Shown here: piece by piece, positions 17,454 through 27,850 of the stretch
Numbering within the stretch: the first letter of the stretch is position 1
Layout: every line of letters begins with the position of its first letter
Assembly (NCBI GenBank): GCA_963843645.1
Contig: CAWJLE010000001.1
Coordinates: forward strand, 1,410,273 to 1,474,272
From: CAWJLE01 sp963843645
Lineage (GTDB): Bacteria; Chloroflexota; Anaerolineae; DAOTYC01
Length of the DNA stretch: 64,000 bases
Direction of reading: 5' to 3'
The notes under the pieces: generated by a model
Database searches by the model: none
Told to the model about the DNA's origin: nothing
Seen by the model: only the letters and a program-made list of their open reading frames with translations
Position numbers and translations under genes: made by a program

Positions 17454-18677
17454 ATGAAACAGCGAAGAATTGGGATCGTCGGGGCCGGTCCGGCCGGCAT
17501 CATGGCCGCGCTGGAGGCGGCGCAACGGGGAGCCCTGGTGCTCTTGTTCGACCAAAACGACGCGGTTGGCCGCAAGCTTCTCGCGACGGGCAATGGCCGC
17601 TGCAACATCAGCAACGTGTACGCCACGGCGGACGCTTACGTGTGCGACGACCGGGGGTTCCTCGAAACAGCGCTGGCGCGATTCGGTCACGGGGCGACGA
17701 TGGCCCGCCTGGCCGAGCTGAAGATTCTGACCCACGCCACACCGGACGGTTGGTGTTATCCCCTGTCGGATTCCGGCGGTAACCGTGGTCGAGGCCCTGA
17801 CGGTGGCCCTGGACCTGGCCGGCGTCAAGGTGTTCCTGAAACATCGCATTGCCGACATTCGCCCGGTGGGGGAGCGTTTCACCCTCCACTCCGGCGCGCC
17901 GTCACAGACCCAAACAGTGGACCGGGTGATCGTGGCCGCCGGCGGAAAGGCGTATCCGGCCCTCGGCTCGAAGGGCGAGCTCTACCCGATACTGGAGCGG
18001 CTGGGACATCACGTCACCCCCATCTATCCAGTGTGGGTCTCCTCATCGTGGCCAACGTCCGGCACCTGCAGAAGTTGCACGGGGTGCGGCTGGACGTCGG
18101 GCTCACTCTGTACGAGGAGGATCGCGCGTTGGGTGACACCGTCGGTAACATGATGTTCACCGATTTTGGCTTGAGCGGTCCCGCGCCCATGAATCTGAGC
18201 TATCTGGTGAGCACGCGGCCCGATGCATCGCTCTCAGTATCCATCGACCTCGTGCCGTACTATCGTGAGGAGCTGCTGGGCCTCATCCGCCGCAAGCGAT
18301 CGGAGCGTGTTCCGCTGCAGGTCGTGCTCAGCGCGGTCATGCCCGCCAAGATTCCGCCTGTGCTGATCCAGATGGCCGGGCTGTTGCCCCAGACCCGCCT
18401 GTCAGACCTGTCCGAGGAAGACCTCGACCGCGTCCTGGCTCTGGTTACAGGTCTCACCCTTCAGGTGCGCGGCACGCGGTCTTTCCAGTATGCCCAGGTG
18501 TCGACCGGCGGCGTTCCGGTGAATGAGGTCGAGCCGCGATCCATGGCCTCACGCGTAGTGCCGGGGCTGTACCTGGCGGGCGAGGTCCTGGACGTCATCG
18601 GGCCATGCGGCGGCTACAATCTGCAATGGGCCTTCACCAGCGGGGCCCTGGCCGGCGCCGGCGCGGCGAAAGAGTGA
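17454..18677 (+). CDS. BaiN/HI0933-type FAD-dependent oxidoreductase, two frameshifts
   Basis: This is a flavoprotein with the dinucleotide motif RRIGIVGAGPAGIMAALEAA, then the family signature VGRKLLATGNGRCNISN. Further on it has VDRVIVAAGGKAYPALGS, FTDFGLSGPAPMNLS, and the C-terminal GVPVNEVEPRSM with LYLAGEVLDVIGPCGGYNLQ. The reading frame shifts near 17770 and returns near 18035, so both ends lie in the same frame while the middle is in another. Repaired length is about 407 residues, normal for the family. ATG 17454 follows GGATGATGGG. The family reduces unsaturated substrates in some cases, but the substrate here is unknown. Confidence 0.88.
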   Translation: MKQRRIGIVGAGPAGIMAALEAAQRGALVLLFDQNDAVGRKLLATGNGRCNISNVYATADAYVCDDRGFLETALARFGHGATMARLAELKILTHATPDGWCYPLSDSGGNRGRGPDGGPGPGRRQGVPETSHCRHSPGGGAFHPPLRRAVTDPNSGPGDRGRRRKGVSGPRLEGRALPDTGAAGTSRHPHLSSVGLLIVANVRHLQKLHGVRLDVGLTLYEEDRALGDTVGNMMFTDFGLSGPAPMNLSYLVSTRPDASLSVSIDLVPYYREELLGLIRRKRSERVPLQVVLSAVMPAKIPPVLIQMAGLLPQTRLSDLSEEDLDRVLALVTGLTLQVRGTRSFQYAQVSTGGVPVNEVEPRSMASRVVPGLYLAGEVLDVIGPCGGYNLQWAFTSGALAGAGAAKE

Positions 18678-19140
18678 ATTCCAAGTTCTTCTGAGCGAAA
18701 CGCTTCGTCTCTATGCATATATCCTGCTCTGCAATCGCATCGGATCGATGTGAGCCCCTTCTTGTCGCAACATTTCTCCGAATTCACAGGTTATTCACAA
18801 AACACCTCTTGCGTAGCATCGCAAATTGTGATGCATTGATCATGCCCGTTTTTCTTCGCGATTCGAATACTGATTTCGATTCAGCCAGTCCAACACAGGC
18901 GCGTTCGAACACGCGGTTCGTGTGGATGTCCGGCTGATTTCGGGACGTTGCTTGCTGCCCCGCACCTTTCAGTTGGCTATAGGCCGCAACCCGCTCTTGG
19001 ATGTTGCGCAAGAAAATTCCTCAATTGAGGCTCAAAGCGGCACAGGCGGCATGTGCCGCTGCAGATAAGTGGATTCTTAGCCGTTCGACCTGTGATCCGT
19101 ACGTGTCACGACATGATTGACGACAAGGAGGCCCTTCGTG
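18678..19140. other. Intergenic region with two palindromes before the RHS gene
   Basis: No gene is supported in these roughly 460 bases. Close to the RHS start there is a perfect 12-bp palindrome CCTCAATTGAGG (19019-19030). Just after it AGCGGCACA (19036-19044) pairs with TGTGCCGCT (19052-19060) as a 9-bp hairpin with a 7-base loop. These may be an operator and leader hairpin for the toxin gene. Confidence 0.45.
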
Positions 19141-22100
19141 ATGAAACGGTGTCGGCTGACCCTCAGATCGGCTTTTCAGGCATTGATGATCCTTCTGTTG
19201 ACGTTCTCCGCCACGGGCGTGGTTCTGCCGGCGGAAGCCTCGCAAGCGGAAATCGAACAGCGCAGTGTGATCCAAGCCCAACCGCACGGTCCATCTGCAT
19301 CAAAGGGCATCGGTCAAAAGACTCAGGCACCCAACCGTCAGCCGGTATTTCACTCGTTGGCCGACCCTGCTTACGACACGGTTTACTTGTCTTCCGGCGG
19401 CGGCAACAACCCACACTACTTATTTGATGGAGCGTCCAATGGCGGCATCTGTCCGCAACCCGGCCAGACGGCCTACAACCGCCAACTGGAGTTTCGATAC
19501 GTGGCCACCGGCGCCGTTTACGGGCAGGGAGGAGCAATTACAGTTATCACGGAACAGGTTGGCACGGAGTGTTTCGACGGCAATCACTGGGACTGGTACG
19601 ACGGTGATACTGGATTCCGGGCGATTTTCAGTACTCCAAGGACTGTTCGGACTCATAAGGTCGAGATCCTGATCTCATCTGATTATGAAGGACGCCAACC
19701 GACGGCTTTCGCCTCGAATAGCGACCGCGCTGTGACCGCCTACGCTCATCCGTTTAGCGGGGGGCCCGGCGATTGGGATTGTAGCGTGGTCCGAAATCCG
19801 AGGGTACAATCCAGGAAATGGTTGGTGGCCGAACACCGGCAGCTTGCAGCAGTGGGTGACCATTTGGGATGGTGGGAGTGGCGATATAGATCTAAAACAC
19901 ATTGGCCTTTCAACCTGGACAGTCAGCAACAACGTCGAGGCGGGCAAGACGATGACGATCTACGCGGTGAGAGTAACCTGCGATCCCTTGCCGCCCCCGG
20001 TGCCTGAGTCTTTTGATGTTGTCGGTACCCGAGGCACGCCCGATGCGTGCGCTGCCGCCAACCCGCAGGCGGTTGCGGGCGATCCGGTCAACACGTACAC
20101 AGGCAATTATCACTACGACCTCGCGGACCTGTCCGTCCCGGCGCGGGGCCTGACGCTTACCTGGCAGCGCGCTTACAACACCCAGGAAGAGGATGCGTGG
20201 ACGTTGGGTCCGAAGTGGACTGGCAACTACCTGTCTAAGGTCAAGATTGCTGCCGATGGAGCTGGCACGCCGTTTTTTGTGACGGTCGTCGACGACGTCG
20301 GCAACCACTACGTGTACTACCCTGCTGCATATGACGCTGTCAGTCAGACGCAGCACTACACGACGACGGCTGGGATTCGGGCGGAGTTGATCGGCTACAC
20401 GCCGGTAGTGACCCAAACGCCCAGTGCCTTTCAGTGGCTGAAATGTGACGGTCAGTGGTCCCACTATACGTTGGTGCCTAACCGTTACGAAGCGCACTTG
20501 GAGGAGATCGGCGACTCACACGGAAACGTGCTGACCCTCGGTTATGACGCAGACGATGCCTATCGGCTCTCGACCGTATCTGCCTCGAGCGGGCCGACGC
20601 TCACGATCTCATACAACGGGCAAAATCTCATTTCGCAGGTCGAGGCGTCGACCGGGGCGAGCGTCAGCTACGCTTACGATGCTAATGGCCGTCTGCAGAC
20701 AGTGACCGATGTGCGGGGTGGCACGATGCAGTTCCAATACGATGCGCTCAACCGCACCGCGGTCATCACCGACGCGAATGGCTACCCGATGGTGCACAAC
20801 TGGTACGACGAATTGGGTCGGGTCAGCCAGCAGCAAGATGCGGAGGGCCACCTGACCACGTTCCAGTATCCGGCGGGAGCGAGCGGTACGGCGACCGTGA
20901 CCACGCCTCGCTGGGTGCGCAAGGACGATTACAGTGACGGCAAACTCGTTGCGCAGTGGCAGTGCGCCGCCGATGGCTCGAACTGCCGGCGGTATCTTCG
21001 TTTGGAGCAGTACGACGACAACCTGAACCCCACCCAGGTGTACAACATCCGCAACGAGTCGGCCACCCTGACCATGGACGCCGCGTCGCACGGCAGCCGC
21101 CTGACCGACATCACCGACGTGCTGGGCAACCAGGCCCACTTCGAGTACGACGCCACGCCGAGCCACAACCTGCTCCACGCCACAGGCCCGGGCGACTGGC
21201 AAGTGGACCTCAGCTATGACGTGGCCGTGCGGACGCACACCGCACCTGGCGGCGTCCAGTTTGCGCTGACCGATACGAACCTGAGCACCATCAGCGACGC
21301 CCTGGATCACGACAGCTATCTCGAGCACGACGGGTACGGCCAGACGACGGCCGTCACCGACGCCAACGGGCATACCGTGCGGTTGGCCTACGACGCATTC
21401 GGGAACACCACGGTCATCACCGACGCGGCGGGGCAGGCGACTACCCTCAGCTATACGTACGACAGCTCCGGCCAACACGTGACTCTGATCCGGCCGGCCG
21501 TCGGCGGCGCGAGTACGCAGAATCGGTACGACTACGATCCGGCAGGGAATCTGGTACGGACCGTCGAGAACTACCAGGACGGGGAGCGCGGCCCTGGGGC
21601 GGACCAGGACGTGCGGACCGATTCCACGTACGACGCGGTCGGCAACCTGATCGCTGCCACCGATCCACAAGGCCACGTGACGAATATCACGTACGACAGT
21701 CTCAACCGGCCGACGACTGTTACCGTGCACGGCGATGGGGCGGAGAGTGCGGAGTGGCAATTCGGTTACGATGCGGACGGCAACGTCACGTCGATGGTCG
21801 ATCCCAACGGCCAACAGACGACCGCCCAATACGACGTCTTCAACCGGCCCACGAGCGTCTCGTATCCCGGCTGGGGGACGGCGCACCTCGACTACGACGA
21901 TGTCAATCGCACGGTCACGGTTCGCGACCCGGCGGAGCGTGCGACGGTCTACACCTACGACGCTCTGCAGCGGATGACGGACGTCCGCGATGCCGCGAAT
22001 CGGACCACGCACCTGAGCTACGATGCCTTCGGCGACCTGTTGGAGCTGACCGACGCCAATGGGATCAAGACCCGCTCGATCACGTGTGGACGTATGCGCC

Positions 22101-24135
22101 GGACGCGCTGGGCCGCATCGCGCAGATCACGGACCCGAATGGGGTCGTAGCTGCGCTGAGCTACGATGCCATGGATCGGCTGACGAACCTGCGCTACGAC
22201 GGCAGCAGCTACGCGGCCTACGGCTACGACCGGACCGGCAATCGTACCTCCATGACCGATGGGACCGGCACGACCACTTATGGCTACGACGGGCTGAATC
22301 GGCTGACGAGTGTGACGGCCGGTGGCCAAACGGTCACCTACGACTACGACGATGCCGGCCACGTGACAGGACTGGGCTATCCCGGTGGGCACGAGGTCGG
22401 CTACGCCTACGATGACGCCGGGCGGCTGCAGGAGATGAGCGACGACGGCCAGGTCATCGCTCACTACGCGTACGATGATTCGAGCCGGCTGGCAGCGGGC
22501 ACGATTGGGCCCGGCGCCACGGGCGCCATTTCCTTCACCTACGGCTACTACGAGGCGGGCGAGCCGCACGCCCTGACTTACAGCGGTCCGGGATCGTTCC
22601 GGTTCGAGTACACGATCGACGATGTCGGCAATCGGCTGAGCGAAGCAGCCAGTGGTGGGGTGCAGAATCCGCGCCTCGTGCCGTTGTTCTGGGCCTATTT
22701 GCCCTTCGTCGTGAAGGGATACGACGACGGCATCACTCCGTCGGACGATGGGTCCGGTGGCGATGTGGAAGACTTCGCGGCTCGCGCGTCGCTGGTCCAT
22801 AGGACCTTTACCCCGTTCACCCGGACCATCGCTTACACTTACACAAACCTGTATCAACTGGCGCAGGCAACCTCGACCAATGACGTCACCTACACCTTCC
22901 AGTACGGTTACGACCCGGCCGGCAACCGGACGACGAGCCATGGCCCGGGTGGGAACCGGAGCTACAGCTACGACGACGCGGATCGATTGACGCAGGTCAG
23001 CGGCCAGGCGTATACTTGGGACGACAACGGCAACTTGGTGAGCGACGGCGCGCGGACGTTCACCTACGACGCGGCCAACCGCCTGACGCGGGTGGTCTCC
23101 GGGACCTTAACAATCGATTACGTCTACAACGGCGATCTGCTCGAGCAGACTGTAGACGGCGTGACCACGCAATACACGCTCGACCCATTGGGCCTGACCG
23201 ACATCATGGAAGCGCGCCAGGGCGACGACGTGACCACGTATTTCCACGGGCTGGGGCCGCTGGGCGAGGAATCGGCGTCTGGCGAGCGGACCTACTACGG
23301 TCTGGATGCCCTGGGCAGCGTGCGCTTCCTGGTGAATGGGCACCGGCAGGTGATGGGGCAGTACACCTACAGCCCGTTCGGGGAGCCGTACCAGGAGAAC
23401 GGCCCGACCCCGCTGTACGGCTACGCCGGCGAGCCGTGGAACGCGGACGCCGGCCTGACCTACCTCCGCGCTCGCCACTACGACCCCGCGCTGGGCCGGT
23501 TCCTGACGCGAGACTCGTTCCCCGGCTTCTCGCAGATGCCGCAGACGCTGCACCCGTACGTGTACGCCGGCAACAACCCGGTCAACCTGACGGACCTGAG
23601 CGGGTACATGGCACCGATTGACCCACGCAAGGCCCCCAAGGGCATAGTGGTGCTGGGGACAGATCCCGCCACTGCTGGAACAAGCGCTGCTATTAGTGCA
23701 GCCTCAGCCACCTATGCGGCGCTTGCAGCGGACGGCGATTCGACAAACGAGCTCCGAGGGCTTGCAGAGGGCATTGCGGCTGATGTCTCGCAAATGCCTC
23801 AAGTGTGTACCCGAATCAAAACCGGAACGTATTCGATCTATCAATTGGTTCAGAATGACACGGTAGTATACATCGGTCGAACCAACAACTTTGCGCGTCG
23901 GCTCTTGGAGCACATGCGTCTGGGGGGGTGGCGGATTGAATTGTTTCCGGGCCTTGAAGCCCTGAGCAAATTTGATGTCCGTAGTGCCGAGCAAGCCCTC
24001 TTGGAGCATTATGGACTATCCAAGTATGGCGGGCAGTTGCTTAACAAGGTTATGGGCGTTGCGCGGAACAATCCTATGTATCCAACTGCAATTCAAAGAG
24101 GGAATGAGCTGCTTCATTTAATCGGCGTGAAGTGA
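19141..24135 (+). CDS. Secreted RHS/YD-repeat toxin with GIY-YIG-like C-terminus, two frameshifts
   Basis: This giant gene encodes about 1660 residues. A signal peptide (ALMILLLTFSATGVVLPAEA) is followed by a non-repeat N-terminal domain and a DUF6531-like start GDPVNTYTGNYHYDLADLSV. Dozens of YD repeats follow, of the kind LTYDAMDRLTNLRYDG. The hyperconserved RHS end LRARHYDPALGRFL with YVYAGNNPVNLTDLSGY marks the usual processing site. The unique tip, about 150 residues, has SIYQLVQNDTVVYIGRTNNF, RRLLEH, a later Glu in EQALLEHYG and an Asn in LLNK, matching the GIY-YIG nuclease layout. Frame changes near 19785 and 22075 split it. ATG 19141 follows AAGGAGG. An immunity-type gene follows at once. 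Confidence 0.85.
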
Positions 24136-24146
24136 GGGAATGGCAA

Positions 24147-24653
24147 ATGAAGGGCCAGCGAATTCGACTGAGAGTTGGGGATATTCTTGAGATCCCTCTA
24201 TCAGATGGACGTCATGCGTACGCTCAGTACGTGTTCTTCGATGACAAGGTTGGGGGCATGATACAAGTGTTCGACTTGATCACCAAACAGCGGGCGTCGT
24301 TGGACCAGATCAAGGGCGCGAAGCCGCTGTTTGCGCCCATACTCACTGGACTGCGCGCGGCAGTCCGAAGTGGTCTCTGGGCTCGGATCGGCCATGCGCC
24401 AGTCGAAGGCTTCTCTTATCCAGAGTTTGTTACACCTCAGGTTTACGACAAGGAAGGACCCCGTAACTGGTATCTTTGGGATGAGCGCCGAACCTTCATC
24501 TTCCTTGGCCGTGATTTGCCAGATCAGTACCGACACTTAGAAAGACTAGCTGGCTGGGATCCTCGCGACGTGGCGGATCACATCGAAAAGGCGCGCCCTG
24601 CCGACGACACCCGACGTACGGTCGATCATGAATTACAGTTGTTCCTGGTCTAG
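24147..24653 (+). CDS. Imm26-like immunity protein
   Basis: The 168-residue product begins with RLRVGDILEIPLSDGRHAYA followed by QYVFFDDKVGG, the pattern of the Imm26 immunity family in polymorphic toxin systems. It is soluble and lies directly behind the toxin tip; a GTG at 24132 overlaps the toxin stop codon, but ATG 24147 gives the family start and follows GAGGG. It should bind and neutralise the GIY-YIG-like toxin domain encoded upstream. The pairing of this immunity family with this toxin class is inferred from adjacency. Confidence 0.7.
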   Translation: MKGQRIRLRVGDILEIPLSDGRHAYAQYVFFDDKVGGMIQVFDLITKQRASLDQIKGAKPLFAPILTGLRAAVRSGLWARIGHAPVEGFSYPEFVTPQVYDKEGPRNWYLWDERRTFIFLGRDLPDQYRHLERLAGWDPRDVADHIEKARPADDTRRTVDHELQLFLV

Positions 24654-24789
24654 TGGGGAGCCAGTGTCGCAAGCGAGATGACGTGAAATCGAGGACGCTT
24701 CCTGTCTGTCGGCGTGAGCGACCCAATCGAGCGGTAGACATAGTTGTCGCGCGCGACAATCAGTCGGTGGGGTGCTAAAGCAGAAGCCG

Positions 24790-25375
24790 CAACCTGCGAG
24801 CGATGGACGGACAGACTTTCACGTATGACACCGCCCGATGTGGGTCGTATCGCAGTCCGTTGTCTATGCAGGCTGGTACCTTAACAAGTGACGTGTCTAT
24901 GACGGCGACAGTGCCTGCGCCGCCATGGTGGTGAGCCGTATCAGGAGAACGGCCCCACGCCCCTGTACGGCTATGCGGGCGAGCCGTGGAGCGCCGCCAG
25001 GCAGGCCTGACCTACCTCCGCGCTCGGCACTACGACCCGGTGTTGGGCCGCTTCCTGACGCGCGACTCCTTTCCTGTTAGAATTGTCGTTGGCGTGGCTG
25101 CGTGTCTCATGTTGGCATTGGTTTAGGACGCGGCCAAACGCCTGACGCAAGTGGGTGTCACAGTCCGGCGGCCTGTGCCGGGCCGGAACCTTAAGTATCG
25201 ACCACAACGGCGATGGCGACCTTGCTTAGCAGAGCCGCCGGTAAACGGCATGACGACGCAGCATGGGCTCGACCCGTTGGGCCTGACCGACCGCTGACCG
25301 CGTGGAAGCGCGGCGGAGCCACGACGTGACCACGTACTTCCGTGGCCCGGGCGCTCGGTGGCCGCTGACAGGAAG
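24790..25375 (+). pseudogene. Scrambled RHS core remnants
   Basis: Three decayed pieces of the upstream RHS core can be read in changing frames. 24800-24905 has DGQTFTYDTA and a YDGD-type stretch. 24925-25080 has GEPYQENGPTPLYGYAGEPW, then LTYLRARHYDPVLGRFLTRD. 25128-25375 has DAAKRLTQV, then LDPLGLTD and HDVTTYF. The last piece corresponds to sequence that lies before the second piece in the intact gene, so they are from at least two partial copies. None keeps an open frame. The 24654-24789 stretch holds nothing else I can name. Confidence 0.7.
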
Positions 25376-25398
25376 GTTGCGTTGCCGGGATGAGGATC

Positions 25399-26505
25399 TC
25401 ATTGCGGATGGGGTTTGGCTCCCATCATCTCCAGGTACACCTCTCGGGTTTCGGCGGCGACGCGCGCCTGGGTGAAGTGGGCCTCCACACGGGCGCGACC
25501 CGCCCGGGCCATCCGTAGGCGCAAGTTGTCGTCACGCAGCTGCGCGAGAGCCTGGCGCAGGCCGTCCACGTCGTCCTGCCGGAAGACGAGGCCGGCATCA
25601 CCGATCACGTCGGGAATCTCGCCGCAGTCCGAGCCAACGACAGGCACGCCGCAGGCCATGGCCTCGATGAGCACCCGACCGAACTGCTCGGTCCAGTTGG
25701 GACGTGCCCGCGATGGCAGGACCAGGACGTCTAGCTGGGGCATGAACCGGGGCATTTCGACGGAAGGGATGGGCGTGAGGAATGTCGTCCGTGATGCGAC
25801 GCCTAACTCGGCCGCCAGGCAGCGCAGGTTTTCTTCCATGGGTCCGCTGCCCAGGATCTGGACGGTGGCGCCGTCGGCCAGCCCGGCCACGGCCCGCAGC
25901 AGGAGATCGACGCCCTTCTCCGGCACCAGCCGGCCGACGTAGCCGACGTTCAATGGCCGTCCGTTCAGGGGCGGCGGGCTGCGAAAAGCGAACAACTCCG
26001 GATCGACGCCGAACTGGCGGACGACCTTGATCGGACCGTGGTAACCTTTGTCGCGCCAGACCTTCACCGCGTCCCGGTTGCCGGCGAGGGCGTAGTCGGC
26101 TGATGACAGCACGTAGCGTTCGATCCAGGCGAAAGGCGGCGGGTATCGGCGCTGCAGGTTCTGCCAGGTGAAGAACACCGTCCGGGCTCCGATGATGCGG
26201 GCGGCGCGGACCGCCTGTCCCGTGGCCACGTTGTAAGGCTCTTCGTCGATGTGGACCACGTCCGGTCTCAGCCGGCGCATCAATCTGCCCAGGCCGGGGA
26301 AGAAGTGCAGGTGAAAGTGGCCGTTGAGGGCCAGCGGGCGCGCGATCAGCTCGTAACCGTGTGTGTACGCGCGCTCCAGCGGCAACACCCCCCGTTCATC
26401 CCGCCACTCTGTCGGCACGAGCACGGCCAGATCGATGTCGGGAAACGCCGCCAGCTCTTCGAGCTTGCGCTGGTAGCTGCCGACCACGCAAGCCTTCGAG
26501 ATCAT
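25399..26505 (-). CDS. Glycosyltransferase family 4 protein
   Basis: This is a GT-B fold glycosyltransferase of about 368 residues. The N-terminal half contains VLMISKACVVGSYQRKLEEL and VVHIDEEPYNVATGQAVRAA. The C-terminal half contains LNVGYVGRLVPEKGVDLLLR and the nucleotide-sugar motif VLIEAMACGVPVVGSDCGEI, ending DAGLVFRQDDVDGLRQAL. The ATG at 26505 overlaps the stop of the upstream glycosyltransferase gene as ATGA, so translation is coupled; an in-frame TTG a few codons earlier is also possible. It likely adds a sugar to a surface polysaccharide or glycolipid. Confidence 0.88.
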   Translation of the reverse strand: MISKACVVGSYQRKLEELAAFPDIDLAVLVPTEWRDERGVLPLERAYTHGYELIARPLALNGHFHLHFFPGLGRLMRRLRPDVVHIDEEPYNVATGQAVRAARIIGARTVFFTWQNLQRRYPPPFAWIERYVLSSADYALAGNRDAVKVWRDKGYHGPIKVVRQFGVDPELFAFRSPPPLNGRPLNVGYVGRLVPEKGVDLLLRAVAGLADGATVQILGSGPMEENLRCLAAELGVASRTTFLTPIPSVEMPRFMPQLDVLVLPSRARPNWTEQFGRVLIEAMACGVPVVGSDCGEIPDVIGDAGLVFRQDDVDGLRQALAQLRDDNLRLRMARAGRARVEAHFTQARVAAETREVYLEMMGAKPHPQ

Positions 26506-27707
26506 CAGGACGCGCAACTTGCTCTTCCTTCCGCCGATGATCCGCCAGATGTCGCGGTGGCGTAGACCGCGGCCATCTGGCCGGCAGTCTCTGCCCAACT
26601 AAAGCCCGCCGCATGCTGCAGTCCCTCTCGACGCAAGGTCTCGCGCAGATTCGCGCTGTGCAGTATGCTGCGCATGGCCTCGACCAGCGCGTCGACGTCG
26701 CCCACGGGGGCCAGCAATCCGCCCGGCCCCAGGATCTCCGGCAGGGAGCCGCCGTCGGTCGACACGGCTGGGGTGCCGCAGCTCAAGGCCTCCAGGACGG
26801 GCAGGCCGAAGCCTTCGTATTGAGATGGGAAGACGAACAACTCGGCAGCGGAATAGAGCGACGGTTTGTCCGCCTCGGGGATCCAGCCGATGCACACCAC
26901 GCGGTCGCCCAAACCCAGGTGCTCGATGCGGGGGCCTGGATGAGGAAAGAAGGCGGTGTCGCGCTCGGGCAGCCGGCCCGCCAGGACCAGTCGGGGGACC
27001 TCCGGCCAATCCGCCGCCAGCCGGGCGTAAGCTTCCAACAGAAGGGGCACGTTCTTTCGAACGTCGAAGCCGCCCAGGTACAGCACGTAGCGTTCGGGTA
27101 ATCCGTACTTCTGCCGCGCGACGGACAGCCTGTCCGGGTCGGCCACCGGTCGGAAGGCATCCCCGGCGGCCAGGTACACGACCTGCACGCGCTGTGGCGC
27201 AATTCCCAGCAACCGGATGATGTCGCGACGTGAGGCTTCAGAATCGGTCACGACCCGGCGGGCGCGCCGCGCCGCGCCGGAGACCAGACGTGCGTAGAGT
27301 CGCACCAGAACGCTTCCGCGGTAGTCCGGCAGAAGCAGCGGAATCAGGTCGTGAATGGTGACGACGAGAGGCTCCTGGCAGGCCAGCGGTGGCGCCCAGT
27401 AGGGCACGTGGGCGACGTCTACTCTTTCGCGAGCGCAGAAACGCGGAAAGGTAATCTGCTCGAACGCCAGTTTGGCCCAGTTCTCGCCCAGGCGGTCCAA
27501 TGGCGTGGGCAGGTCGAACGCCGTGAGGTGTGTCTTCCACTCCACGGGCAGGACCTCGTCCCGGCCGCTTGGCCGACGGGCCGGCCGCGCCAGCAGAAAT
27601 TGCGCGCCGGAACCCTGGGCGAGCAGGGCGCGGAGCAATTCCACGGTGTACTGCCCACTGCCCGTAGTCTGCTGGCCCCAGAACATTCCATTCACGCCAA
27701 CACGCAC
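26505..27707 (-). CDS. Glycosyltransferase family 1/4 protein
   Basis: This is a second GT-B glycosyltransferase of about 400 residues. Motifs are VGVNGMFWGQQTTGSGQYTV at the N-terminus, VVTIHDLIPLLLPDY, VVTDSEASRRDIIRLLGI, YVLYLGGFDVRKNVPLLLEA and the donor-binding FPSQYEGFGLPVLEALSCGT. I set the start at the GTG 27707 behind GGGAG because the upstream residues overlap an intergenic repeat element. It forms a two-gene unit with the glycosyltransferase that follows, downstream of galE, which could supply UDP-galactose for the pair. Confidence 0.88.
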   Translation of the reverse strand: MRVGVNGMFWGQQTTGSGQYTVELLRALLAQGSGAQFLLARPARRPSGRDEVLPVEWKTHLTAFDLPTPLDRLGENWAKLAFEQITFPRFCARERVDVAHVPYWAPPLACQEPLVVTIHDLIPLLLPDYRGSVLVRLYARLVSGAARRARRVVTDSEASRRDIIRLLGIAPQRVQVVYLAAGDAFRPVADPDRLSVARQKYGLPERYVLYLGGFDVRKNVPLLLEAYARLAADWPEVPRLVLAGRLPERDTAFFPHPGPRIEHLGLGDRVVCIGWIPEADKPSLYSAAELFVFPSQYEGFGLPVLEALSCGTPAVSTDGGSLPEILGPGGLLAPVGDVDALVEAMRSILHSANLRETLRREGLQHAAGFSWAETAGQMAAVYATATSGGSSAEGRASCAS

Positions 27708-27726
27708 ACCACTTCTCCCAAAAGAG

Positions 27727-27845
27727 CGGTCAGCATTGCAGCGGTCAGCCATCAGTCTTCAGCTACGACTCTGCCCACAGGCGTTGGTCAAGCACTGGAA
27801 CTGATTGCTGAATGCTGTTTGCTGACCGCTGAATGCCGCTCGTTC
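27727..27845. repeat. Second copy of the CAGCGGTCAGC / GCTGACCGC repeat element
   Basis: Between galE and the glycosyltransferase gene lies AGCGGTCAGCATTGCAGCGG and, about 90 bases on, TTGCTGACCGCTGAATGCCG, its imperfect inverted copy. Short GCTGA/TCAGC units recur between them. The same design is present at 10424-10525. Confidence 0.55.
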
Positions 27846-27850
27846 CCGTC

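Noticed and set aside
20609..22012. 467-codon minus-strand frame opposite the RHS gene
   Set aside because: It mirrors the repetitive YD-repeat codons and has repeat-derived low complexity; no independent start signal.
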